Part shown: positions 1-6,249 of the stretch, piece after piece
Numbering within the stretch: the first letter of the stretch is position 1
Layout of the letters: each line of letters starts with the position of its first letter
Source of the DNA: Lentisphaerota bacterium
GTDB lineage: Bacteria; Verrucomicrobiota; Lentisphaeria; Victivallales; Victivallaceae
Length of the DNA: 37,559 bases
Direction of reading: 5' to 3'
Assembly (NCBI GenBank): GCA_015061745.1
Contig: SUWB01000034.1
Coordinates: 1-37,559, forward strand
Translations under genes and position numbers: made by a program
The notes under the pieces: model-generated
What the model was told of the DNA's origin: nothing
The model's database searches: none
Seen by the model: the letters and a program-made list of their open reading frames with translations, nothing else

Positions 1-38
1 TGTCCTAACACTGCCATATTATGTTCTTGAGGATTCAT
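1..38 (-). CDS. start of a truncated gene at the left edge
   Basis: An ATG at 38-36 on the minus strand opens a frame that runs off the window after 12 codons (MNPQEHNMAVLG). An AAGGAG ribosome binding site lies at 50-45, seven bases before the ATG, so the start is credible. It follows the WbqC-like gene on the same strand with a gap of about 70 bases, so both may be co-transcribed. The product cannot be identified from 12 residues. The start codon and ribosome binding site lie inside an inverted repeat, listed separately. Confidence 0.5.
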   Translation of the reverse strand, partial: MNPQEHNMAVLG

Positions 39-86
39 GATTTTCTCCTTTGGATTGTAGCAGAGAAAAAGGTAGCATGAATCCTC
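29..86 (-). promoter_or_regulatory. inverted repeat covering the SD and start codon of the left-edge gene
   Basis: GAGGATTCATG at 29-39 is perfectly repeated as CATGAATCCTC at 76-86 (11 bp). A second, inner pairing of TTTTCTC with GAGAAAA lies inside it. On the minus-strand transcript the hairpin buries the ATG, the first codons and the GGAG of the left-edge gene. There is no U-run after it in that direction. On the plus strand it is followed by six T, so a plus-directed terminator is the alternative reading. Confidence 0.45.
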
Positions 87-109
87 TTTTTTGTCAAATC
101 AGAAAAATT

Positions 110-811
110 TTATGGGATATCTGTGCATTTTAACAGTTGTTTTGTTTCCTCCACTCCATTGAACATTAGTACATCAATTATTGACAAATATGGGACAAAT
201 TCATTTTTGTACTGCTTATAGCAAATTTGATCCGTTGCTAAAAATGAGAGTTTAATACCATTTTGAGCAAAAATTTCTTTGTCATACAATTCGGTACCAC
301 CGATGGCATTATAATATACAGTAGCGTGAAGGTTTTTACAAATATCCAAAACTTTATCTTGTGCACGAAGATCAGTATTTTTTTCCACATCGCGTGATGA
401 AAGAAGAATATTGGTATTCATTCCCAAATGTTTTGCAATTGATCTGATTTGAAATTCAAGCAATCCACTGGCATATTCATAGTCAGACAATATAATAGAT
501 TCGAGCAATGGCATAGTTTCATCATAAAAGGCCGCTTTTTTATAAGCACTGTCCAGAGATTTAATTAATTTCTCAAATGATTTCCGGTCTGTTGAAAGTT
601 GGACATCTTTGATCAAAACATAAGAACTGGCTCCCACGGTCGGAAGGTTGAAATATCTTGCTTCGCCGTTGATCAAGATGCGGTTTCGATTGATCCAGCC
701 ATTTTTGATAAATGTGACATCATCATAAATCACATAAGTATCCACCGCATTCATCAGTTGCCAATAACCGATATAAGGAAAAAAATACGGTTGCATAATG
801 CCTAATTTCAC
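110..811 (-). CDS. WbqC-like family protein
   Basis: This 233-residue protein begins MKLGIMQPYFFPYIGYWQLM, the hallmark N-terminus of the WbqC-like family (PF08889), followed by the family's acidic YDD and the NGWINRNRIL block. WbqC-like proteins occur in O-antigen and other surface glycan loci. Their chemistry is not well defined; a role in making or attaching an unusual sugar is usually suggested. No signal peptide or membrane helix is seen, so it should be cytoplasmic. It precedes the truncated left-edge gene on the same strand and may share a transcript with it. Family assignment is firm and function is inferred. Confidence 0.85.
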   Translation of the reverse strand: MKLGIMQPYFFPYIGYWQLMNAVDTYVIYDDVTFIKNGWINRNRILINGEARYFNLPTVGASSYVLIKDVQLSTDRKSFEKLIKSLDSAYKKAAFYDETMPLLESIILSDYEYASGLLEFQIRSIAKHLGMNTNILLSSRDVEKNTDLRAQDKVLDICKNLHATVYYNAIGGTELYDKEIFAQNGIKLSFLATDQICYKQYKNEFVPYLSIIDVLMFNGVEETKQLLKCTDIP

Positions 812-919
812 AAAACTGCCTCTTTTCGAATAATATTAATTATTCACTTGGAATTTGCCAGTCCAAGAGGAACTTTTCAGCCCTTTACTGCGCTGAAATT
901 TTTACCGGACAGCAGTAAT

Positions 920-1537
920 TCAAAGTATATTATCAATAGCCTTGCACAAGCCGTCAAAAATCAGCTGTTGCCCCTCTGAATTGGGGTGCATACCGTCAGG
1001 CAGAAGTTTGACCAATTCATCATTATTGGCTGCGGCTTTGCGGAAAATCGTGTTGACATCGACGACAGAAATCTCTTTTTCTGCCATAAGTTTTTTGGCT
1101 GCTGCGATGAATTGATCGATCATAAAGTTGAAGCCGTTGGAAAGATAAGGTTCTCCGCCGTAGTAAGGTTTCAAGCCCTCAACCAGTACCATAGGGGGCG
1201 GTGTGAAAAAAATCAGCTTCCCCCCTTGTTTGCAAACTTCATCAATGAAAAATGTAAGGTTGCTGATGTATTCTTCAATAGTAAGACGGGGTGTCGTTTT
1301 TTCTTTCCAAACGTCGATTGCGGCATCGTTGCAACCAAAAGAAAATATAACAAGATCGGGTTTTTCGGCCAGCACATCAGTTTCAAAACGTTTCTTTGCC
1401 AGATTGGTATCATTGCCGCCTACGCCTTTATTGACGATCCTGTGTTGAGGATACTTTTGAGCGATCATTTCTGAAGCAACGACAATATTTTTACGCAGAG
1501 CGGTAATAGAGTCTCCGAAAAAAAGGATTTTTGCCAT
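920..1537 (-). CDS. SGNH/GDSL-type hydrolase
   Basis: A 205-residue protein starting at MAKILFFGDSIT. An upstream in-frame start at 1687 is rejected, because a GGGAT-type ribosome binding site precedes 1537 and a promoter lies at 1580-1608. All SGNH blocks are visible: block I GDS (Ser10), block II Gly in KGVGGND (about 38-43), block III GCND (68-71) and block V DGMHPN (Asp181, His184). This is the esterase/lipase fold that acts on acyl or acetyl esters, often on glycans. There is no signal peptide, so a cytoplasmic deacylase is most likely. The substrate cannot be read from the sequence. Confidence 0.85.
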   Translation of the reverse strand: MAKILFFGDSITALRKNIVVASEMIAQKYPQHRIVNKGVGGNDTNLAKKRFETDVLAEKPDLVIFSFGCNDAAIDVWKEKTTPRLTIEEYISNLTFFIDEVCKQGGKLIFFTPPPMVLVEGLKPYYGGEPYLSNGFNFMIDQFIAAAKKLMAEKEISVVDVNTIFRKAAANNDELVKLLPDGMHPNSEGQQLIFDGLCKAIDNIL

Positions 1538-1579
1538 TTTTATCCCTTTGTATTTTTGTTTGTTTGCTGTCCCTGATAA

Positions 1580-1608
1580 AATATACTTCCGGGAGATAGT
1601 TTTGTCAA
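1580..1608 (-). promoter_or_regulatory. promoter of the SGNH hydrolase gene
   Basis: On the minus strand TTGACA (1608-1603) is followed after exactly 17 bases by TATATT (1585-1580). It lies about 45 bases upstream of the chosen start at 1537, which also argues against the longer ORF. Confidence 0.65.
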
Positions 1609-1637
1609 GCTCTTTCAAGAAAATGCGGATATTGAAT

Positions 1638-1666
1638 TTGAAAAAAGTTTTGAAAAATGCTATATT
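1638..1666 (+). promoter_or_regulatory. promoter of the riboswitch-pseudopilin unit
   Basis: TTGAAA (1638-1643), 17 bases, then TATATT (1661-1666), with an extended -10 TGC just before it. Transcription would start near 1673, leaving a leader of about 170 bases that contains the cobalamin riboswitch. Confidence 0.7.
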
Positions 1667-1712
1667 ATAGGGCTGTGATATTTCCAAAAAAGTGAAATAT
1701 CGTAAAAATCAT

Positions 1713-1827
1713 TATCCGGAGCTCCAGGTGAATTCCCGTGAAAATCGGGAGCTGTCGTGCAACCGTGAGCCAGTGACCATTCTGGTAAGTCGGATCCCTG
1801 CCGGATACAATTGTGCACGTAACACAA
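1713..1827 (+). promoter_or_regulatory. cobalamin riboswitch
   Basis: The core reads in the canonical order. The outer stem is TATCCGG (1713-1719) with CCGGATA (1801-1807). The GGTGAA box at 1727 is followed by stem P5, CCCG/CGGG. Then come AGCTGTCGTGCAACCGTGA (1749-1767), a short CCAG/CTGG stem, and the closing AAGTCGGATCCCTGCCGGA element. After it lies a hairpin TTGTG/CACAA (1811-1827). Its loop CACG is the exact complement of CGTG (1737-1740) in the P5 loop, as expected for the L5-L13 kissing interaction. The compact form resembles class II/variant cobalamin riboswitches. The expression platform probably acts on translation of the gene starting at 1847. Confidence 0.85.
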
Positions 1828-1846
1828 AAGAAAGAACAACACCCCT

Positions 1847-2923
1847 ATGACATTCTTTACGGATGCCCGTCGTGGTGCGGCTTGGCTGCACCGTCATTCC
1901 CTCAAACAGCAATTTTTTGACGATTCTGCGGAAAAACATAGCGTCACTTGTCAAATATGTGTCTATGTTTTGCACAAAATTGCTCCTTGCCTTAATATTT
2001 ACCGTTGCAATTCTGCAAAATGCGGGATTGTCGGTTTTGCAAATGCAAAAACGGCAATCCACCAAAAGTTTTTGGCAAGGATGGATGGGGTCCGGGGAAG
2101 GAAGGGAGAACCTTTTTTCAAAAAGGGTTCCCTTCCTTCCCCGGCTCCTTTCACCTTGATAGAACTTCTTGTCGTGATTGCTATTATTGCCATATTGGCC
2201 GGAGTTCTGCTCCCTGCATTGGGAAAGGCCCGGGAAAATGGAAAAAGTATCAATTGTACCGGCAATGTCAAGCAATTGACTATGGCTAATCTGCTTTACA
2301 GTGACGGCAATAAAGGTTTTTTTGTTCCTTATGCCAGAGATATGCTCAGTTTTAATAAACAGCGGTGGTGCGGAACGACTGAAACTTCAAGCAGTCAGGG
2401 GGATTCTGCGGTATATGACCTTTATACTTCACCCTTGACTCCCTACATAGGAACGCTGAGTGGAATTACACATTGCAGCAGTTTGATTTCACCGCCAAAG
2501 AGTTTTGAAAAGAATTGCGGCGGCTACGGATATAATGTGCTGGTCGGGACTTTGTATGCAGGGGAGTATTCAGTGGAAAGTTTTTCTTCCGGCTGCTCCG
2601 CAAAACGGATGAAAAATGCCGGAAAAAAGATTATGTTTGCAGATTCCGGTATTATGGTCGACGATAAGGGCAATTGGAGTTCCCGGCCCACCCGGCACGG
2701 ATACAGTGCCAGTATTGAAGCTCCGGGAGATGAGGGTGGCTGGCTCGCCAATCCTACGATGCACTTCAGACATAACAAAAGGGCTGTGATCTCTTATTGT
2801 GACGGCCACGTCGGGAGTTCTCCTCTTATAGACTCTGCCTATGGGGATGAAAAGTATCTTTTGGGACATCCCTGTGCCAATACGAATGAAATGCGTAGAG
2901 AAATTTTTGATCCCCGCTATTGA
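1847..2923 (+). CDS. pseudopilin-like protein with H-X9-DG motif, behind a B12 riboswitch
   Basis: A 358-residue ORF. Residues 102-118 form the prepilin helix [17 protein letters not shown], followed by [10 protein letters not shown], as in the many type II secretion/type IV pilin-like proteins of Lentisphaerota and Planctomycetes. Near the C-terminus is [15 protein letters not shown], an exact H-X9-DG motif. The N-terminal 101 residues are not typical. About residues 34-110 are encoded by a 230-bp repeat also found in the gene at 12319, and residues 1-33 resemble nothing I recognise. The residue before the usual cleavage Phe is Pro, not Gly, so prepilin peptidase processing is doubtful. The start is uncertain: 1847 has only a weak purine-rich site (AAAGAAAGA), and ATG 2081 is an internal alternative. 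The product should sit in the inner membrane or periplasm. Confidence 0.75.
   Translation: MTFFTDARRGAAWLHRHSLKQQFFDDSAEKHSVTCQICVYVLHKIAPCLNIYRCNSAKCGIVGFANAKTAIHQKFLARMDGVRGRKGEPFFKKGSLPSPAPFTLIELLVVIAIIAILAGVLLPALGKARENGKSINCTGNVKQLTMANLLYSDGNKGFFVPYARDMLSFNKQRWCGTTETSSSQGDSAVYDLYTSPLTPYIGTLSGITHCSSLISPPKSFEKNCGGYGYNVLVGTLYAGEYSVESFSSGCSAKRMKNAGKKIMFADSGIMVDDKGNWSSRPTRHGYSASIEAPGDEGGWLANPTMHFRHNKRAVISYCDGHVGSSPLIDSAYGDEKYLLGHPCANTNEMRREIFDPRY
1946..2175 (+). repeat. 230-bp palindromic coding cassette, copy A
   Basis: This stretch matches 12370-12599 at 219 of 230 bases without gaps. Ten of the 11 differences fall in roughly the first 75 bases. It contains successive stem-loops: TTGCA/TGCAA (2005-2018), an imperfect 16-bp stem at 2025-2060, CCAAAA/TTTTGG at 2062-2075, and a perfect 16-bp stem CCGGGGAAGGAAGGGA/TCCCTTCCTTCCCCGG with a partly paired interior at 2092-2144. 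It is translated in frame and ends within the FTLIELLVV codons. Beyond 2175 the two genes diverge at synonymous positions, which sets the 3' boundary. Confidence 0.85.
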
Positions 2924-2951
2924 GTTTGTAATGAAAAAAGGTGAAATAATA

Positions 2952-3173
2952 ATGAAAATTCTGTTTGTATTTCTTTTTATACTGATACTTTCCGGTTGCG
3001 GCAAAAAACAGGTCAAGACTGATCCTGTTGTTGAAGCGGAGATGAAAATTCCAGTAACTTGCATCCGGTGCCGTCAGACTGCACCGCGTATTTCCTATCG
3101 GCGTGTGAATCAGGTTTTGGTGCAGTGCACCAGGTGTCAAAAGATTTTCACTACTCTGAAAAAAGGACGGTAA
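2952..3173 (+). CDS. small lipoprotein with a CxxC-CxxC zinc-ribbon-like domain
   Basis: A 73-residue protein. The N-terminal MKILFVFLFILILSGC is a lipoprotein signal with lipobox LSGC, so it should be lipid-anchored on the periplasmic side or at the outer membrane. The mature part has two CxxC pairs, CIRC and CTRC, separated by about 20 residues, resembling a small zinc-ribbon or MJ0042-like finger. That is unusual in an exported protein. An AAAGGTG ribosome binding site lies about ten bases before ATG 2952; an upstream in-frame ATG at 2931 is possible. It follows the pseudopilin by 28 bases and is closed by a terminator, so both are probably under the cobalamin riboswitch transcript. Function unknown. 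Confidence 0.7.
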   Translation: MKILFVFLFILILSGCGKKQVKTDPVVEAEMKIPVTCIRCRQTAPRISYRRVNQVLVQCTRCQKIFTTLKKGR

Positions 3174-3197
3174 GAAGAAGAAAAAAATCTTGACTGT

Positions 3198-3244
3198 CGC
3201 TGTTCTTTCTTTGCGTTATGAGCAGGAAAAGCAGCGGCTTTTTT
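3198..3244 (+). terminator. probable intrinsic terminator of the riboswitch unit
   Basis: CGCTGTTCTTTC (3198-3209) pairs with GGAAAAGCAGCG (3225-3236) with one mismatch and two G-U pairs, followed by GC and a run of six T. It separates the lipoprotein gene from the promoter of the permease. Confidence 0.55.
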
Positions 3245-3264
3245 GTAATCTGTGTGCGGCAGAC

Positions 3265-3293
3265 TTGAAAAATTTTACAGTTTGCTATATATT
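3265..3293 (+). promoter_or_regulatory. promoter of the metal permease gene
   Basis: TTGAAA (3265-3270), 17 bases, TATATT (3288-3293). It lies about 50 bases before the ATG at 3342, so the permease is transcribed independently of the upstream riboswitch unit. Confidence 0.65.
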
Positions 3294-3341
3294 ATGCCGA
3301 TCAAAAAATTTATTTATTCATAATTAAAGGAAGGTATATTT

Positions 3342-4388
3342 ATGAATATTGTTGCGGATTATGCGGAGAACTTCTGGAGTATATTTTCAGCAATGGCACC
3401 GTGGCTGCTTTTCGGTTATCTTGCTGCCGGAGTTATTGCATATTTTCTGAAACCGGAGCAAGTCAAAAAACATCTGGGGGGCCAAGGGATCAAAGCGGTA
3501 TTAAAAGCTGTGTTTATCGGTATTCCTTTGCCCGTTTGTTCCTGCGGCGTCATTCCCATAGCCACGGCGTTGCGGGATGAAGGGGCCGGCAAAGGAGCGA
3601 CCGGAGCATTTTTTATTTCCACGCCGCAAATCGGTGTGGACAGTGCGATCGTTACGGGAAGTATGCTGGGCTGGAGTGCTGCTGTTTTCCGGGCGGTTAC
3701 GGCTTTTATTTCCGGGATCACCGGAGGGATGCTGATTTCGCTCTTGTGCAAGGAAACTTCAGCGCCTCAGGAAGAAAAAAAGAAATCCTGCTGCTGTTGC
3801 TGCTGTCATTCAAAAAAGGTTGTAAAAGAGGGGCAGAATCCCCTTGTTTTTATGCTTTCTTACGGTTTCTTGCGTATGATGAAAAGCACCGCGCCTTCTC
3901 TGCTGCTGGGTATGGCAATAGCCGCTTTGATCCGGCAGCTTGTTCCGGAAAACTTCGGAGCTGAATATCTTTGCGGCAGTATTTTTCTTGAATTTGCAGT
4001 TGTATTGATTTTTTCGATTCCCCTTTATGTTTGTTCAAGTGCCTCAGTTCCGGTGGCACTTGCTCTGATACTTAAAGGCTTTTCACCCGGGGCTGCCTTG
4101 CTGTTTTTGATTGCGGGGCCGACGATCCACAGTGTTTCCATTACCTCTATGCGGCAGATCATCGGAACAAAAGCAATGCTGATCGCTGTGGGAACGATCG
4201 CTTTCTGGGCTGTTATGGCGGGCGTTATTGTCAATGCGTTCAACATTCCTGTCAATACAGCTGTCTCTTATATATCTTCATCCGGAAACTGTGCCGTTTT
4301 GAAAACGGTTTGCGGCATCGTACTTGCGCTTTTGGTCTGCCGGGCATTGGCAGCAAGGTATCTTGAGAAACATCCAATAAAGAAATAA
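3342..4388 (+). CDS. SO_0444/DUF318-type permease (putative Cu/Zn efflux)
   Basis: A 348-residue polytopic membrane protein with about eight predicted helices in two similar halves. The first half carries the family signature PLPVCSCGVIPIATALRDEG followed by GATGAFFISTPQIGVDS. The second half has the matching PLYVCSSASVPVALALILKG and FLIAGPTIHSVS. This places it in the DUF318 (PF03773) permease group, named in databases as SO_0444 family Cu/Zn efflux transporters or ArsP-like proteins. The central cytoplasmic loop has a run of six cysteines followed by His, flanked by lysines, a plausible soft-metal binding site. It has its own promoter and terminator. The metal specificity cannot be determined from the sequence. 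Confidence 0.8.
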   Translation: MNIVADYAENFWSIFSAMAPWLLFGYLAAGVIAYFLKPEQVKKHLGGQGIKAVLKAVFIGIPLPVCSCGVIPIATALRDEGAGKGATGAFFISTPQIGVDSAIVTGSMLGWSAAVFRAVTAFISGITGGMLISLLCKETSAPQEEKKKSCCCCCCHSKKVVKEGQNPLVFMLSYGFLRMMKSTAPSLLLGMAIAALIRQLVPENFGAEYLCGSIFLEFAVVLIFSIPLYVCSSASVPVALALILKGFSPGAALLFLIAGPTIHSVSITSMRQIIGTKAMLIAVGTIAFWAVMAGVIVNAFNIPVNTAVSYISSSGNCAVLKTVCGIVLALLVCRALAARYLEKHPIKK

Positions 4389-4414
4389 TAATTATTGAAA
4401 TACCTGTTCTTACA

Positions 4415-4444
4415 ACAGAGTCCGGAAAAGGGCTCTGTTTTTTT
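4415..4444 (+). terminator. intrinsic terminator after the permease gene
   Basis: ACAGAGTCC (4415-4423) pairs with GGGCTCTGT (4430-4438) around a short A-rich loop, followed by a run of T. Confidence 0.8.
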
Positions 4445-4514
4445 GTGTCAACAAAGGGAAGGGGGATTGTCAAAGAATGAACAATGAATAGTTTTTTTGT
4501 TTAAAACAAAAAAA

Positions 4515-4589
4515 TGGCTCCGGCGCTTGGGCTCGAACCAAGAACCAAGTGGTTAACAGCCACCTACTCTACCATTGAGCTACGCCGGA
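4515..4589 (-). tRNA. tRNA-Asn (GTT)
   Basis: On the minus strand the acceptor arm TCCGGCG pairs with CGCCGGA. The D arm (GCTCAATGGTAGAGT), the anticodon loop CTGTTAA on a five-base stem (GTT, Asn) and the T arm GGTTCGAGCC are all in place. CCA is encoded at the 3' end. It lies 18 bases downstream of tRNA-Arg and is probably co-transcribed with it. Confidence 0.95.
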
Positions 4590-4607
4590 GCATCTGATAC
4601 TCTTAAA

Positions 4608-4684
4608 TGGTACACCCAAAGGGATTTGAACCCCTAACCTTCTGGTCCGTAGCCAGACGCTCTATCCAATTGAGCTATGGGTGC
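4608..4684 (-). tRNA. tRNA-Arg (ACG)
   Basis: On the minus strand GCACCCA pairs with TGGGTGT (last pair G-U), discriminator A, and CCA is encoded. The anticodon loop is CTACGGA on stem TCTGG/CCAGA, giving anticodon ACG (Arg, read as ICG after deamination). The T arm contains GGTTCGAATCC. It is the first gene behind the promoter at 4758-4730. Confidence 0.95.
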
Positions 4685-4729
4685 ACGTTTTAGTCTTTGT
4701 TGAACGTTGTCATCATTGACTATGTTCCT

Positions 4730-4758
4730 AATATACACCCGGAAAAACAACTTTTCAA
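4730..4758 (-). promoter_or_regulatory. promoter of the tRNA-Arg/tRNA-Asn unit
   Basis: On the minus strand TTGAAA (4758-4753), 17 bases, TATATT (4735-4730), about 45 bases before the tRNA-Arg 5' end. Confidence 0.7.
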
Positions 4759-4778
4759 GTAAAAATTTGAAAAAAATG

Positions 4779-4807
4779 TTGATTTTTTTGAAAAAAAGTG
4801 GTATTTT
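4779..4807 (+). promoter_or_regulatory. promoter of miaB
   Basis: TTGATT (4779-4784), 17 bases, TATTTT (4802-4807). It lies divergent from the tRNA promoter and leaves a leader of about 105 bases before the miaB ATG. This also disfavours a longer miaB ORF starting at 4798. Confidence 0.5.
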
Positions 4808-4920
4808 ATGCAATGCGACACTTCCGGCAGGAAAAAAAGAGTTCTCTGCGGGGAAAAATTTGTCGGGAATTGACTTTGAAGTTGAAAATTTGCTCCTTTG
4901 CAGATCACAGAGGTTTTTAT

Positions 4921-6249
4921 ATGAAATACTTTATCCGTACTTACGGCTGCCAAATGAATGAGAGAGATTCTGAAGCGATCGGTGCCGCTTTGGAAGCTGC
5001 CGGATTTACCAGAGGAACTGAAGAAGATGCTGATTTGCTCCTTTTTAATACTTGCAGCGTCAGAGATGCCGCCGAACGCAAGGCAAAAGGAAAAATCGGC
5101 TATATCCGCAAACTGAAACAGAAAAATCCCAACCTTATTATAGGCGTGACCGGTTGTATGGCCCAGCGGCTGGGGGAAGAGCTGCTCAAAGAACTTCCTC
5201 ACCTTGATTTTGTTCTCGGTACCGGCCAGATGCAGCGGCTCGTCCCTCTTGTGAATGAAATCGCCCGGGATCGCGTCCGCCGGGTCGAAACGGAACCGTC
5301 AGCTGAAGTCCTTGAAAGTATGGGCGGGCACGATGCCGCTCCTTCCTGGCACGGTCAAATCGCCATTACCCGGGGGTGCAACCGCTTTTGTTCCTATTGT
5401 ATTGTCCCCTATGTCCGGGGACGTGAGATCAGCCGGACAAGAGAATCCATTATGGCTGAAGCACGGGCACTGGTGGATAAAGGCGTCCGGGAAATTATGC
5501 TCTTGGGACAGAATGTGGCCGCTTACGGCCTTAACGGAGATACCCGCCCTCCTGCCAGCGGTCACTCTCCCTTTGCAGAACTCCTTGAGGAAATGAATGA
5601 GATCCCCGGATTGCTCAGGATCCGTTTCACTTCTCCTTACGTCAGCTATTTCAATGACCGGCTGATCGGGGCTTTGAAAAATTGTTCAAAAGTCTGCCAT
5701 AATATTCATTTACCGCTGCAATCCGGTTCCGACCGCATCCTGAAAGCGATGAACCGGCAGTATACGGCCGAAAGTTTCCTTGCCAAAGTGGATGAAATCC
5801 GCAGTGCCATTCCGGATGTGACATTTTCCACCGATGTGATCGTCGGATTCCCGGGGGAAGAAGAGAGCGATTTTCTTATGACAAGGGATGTGATGAACAA
5901 AGTGGGCTTTGAACAGGCCTATGTCTTTAAATATTCACCTCGCCCCGGAGCGAAATCAGCCCTTCTGGCAGATTCCGTTCCCGAAGAAATCAAAGAAGAA
6001 CGCAATCAGATCCTCTTGGGGGATCTTAAAGAAAGAGTCGTAAAAAAACTTAAAACCCTCAAAGGAGAAACTGTGGAAGTGCTCCTTGAAGGTGTCAGTG
6101 CCAGAAATGCCCAGCGGTGGAGCGGCCGTACATCCACAAGTTTTGTGGTGCACTTTGAGCCTGATGCTCAGTGTATTCCCGGGATCTTGCGCCGGGTGAA
6201 AATCACTCAGGTCAACACCGTGTCACTCTTTGGCGAATTGCTGCCTTAA
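4921..6249 (+). CDS. miaB: tRNA-2-methylthio-N6-dimethylallyladenosine synthase MiaB
   Basis: A 442-residue radical-SAM methylthiotransferase that adds the 2-methylthio group to i6A37 in tRNAs reading UNN codons. The N-terminal UPF0004 domain supplies the auxiliary 4Fe-4S cysteines: Cys10 in TYGCQMN, Cys45 in NTCSVRD and Cys79 in GCMAQ. The radical-SAM CxxxCxxC motif is CNRFCSYC (Cys153, 157, 160), followed by VPYVRGRE and GQNVAAYG. The HLPLQSGSDRIL and DVIVGFPGE blocks are typical of MiaB, and a C-terminal TRAM domain covers about the last 65 residues. The start at 4921 gives the normal MKYFIRTYGCQMN terminus; the upstream extension to 4798 is not conserved sequence. The 3' end overlaps the convergent gene by 27 bases. 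Confidence 0.95.
   Translation: MKYFIRTYGCQMNERDSEAIGAALEAAGFTRGTEEDADLLLFNTCSVRDAAERKAKGKIGYIRKLKQKNPNLIIGVTGCMAQRLGEELLKELPHLDFVLGTGQMQRLVPLVNEIARDRVRRVETEPSAEVLESMGGHDAAPSWHGQIAITRGCNRFCSYCIVPYVRGREISRTRESIMAEARALVDKGVREIMLLGQNVAAYGLNGDTRPPASGHSPFAELLEEMNEIPGLLRIRFTSPYVSYFNDRLIGALKNCSKVCHNIHLPLQSGSDRILKAMNRQYTAESFLAKVDEIRSAIPDVTFSTDVIVGFPGEEESDFLMTRDVMNKVGFEQAYVFKYSPRPGAKSALLADSVPEEIKEERNQILLGDLKERVVKKLKTLKGETVEVLLEGVSARNAQRWSGRTSTSFVVHFEPDAQCIPGILRRVKITQVNTVSLFGELLP

Noticed and set aside
875-898. Inverted repeat TTTCAGC/GCTGAAA as a terminator of the SGNH gene
   Set aside because: In the minus direction there is no T-run after the stem. The T-run is on the plus side, where no gene ends.
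2081-2923. ATG 2081 as the definite start of the first pseudopilin
   Set aside because: The only SD-like bases (AAGG) touch the ATG, too close to work well. It is kept as an alternative only.
3342-4388. The metal permease as a target of the cobalamin riboswitch (for example a cobalt transporter)
   Set aside because: A probable terminator (3198-3244) and a separate promoter (3265-3293) lie between the riboswitch unit and this gene.
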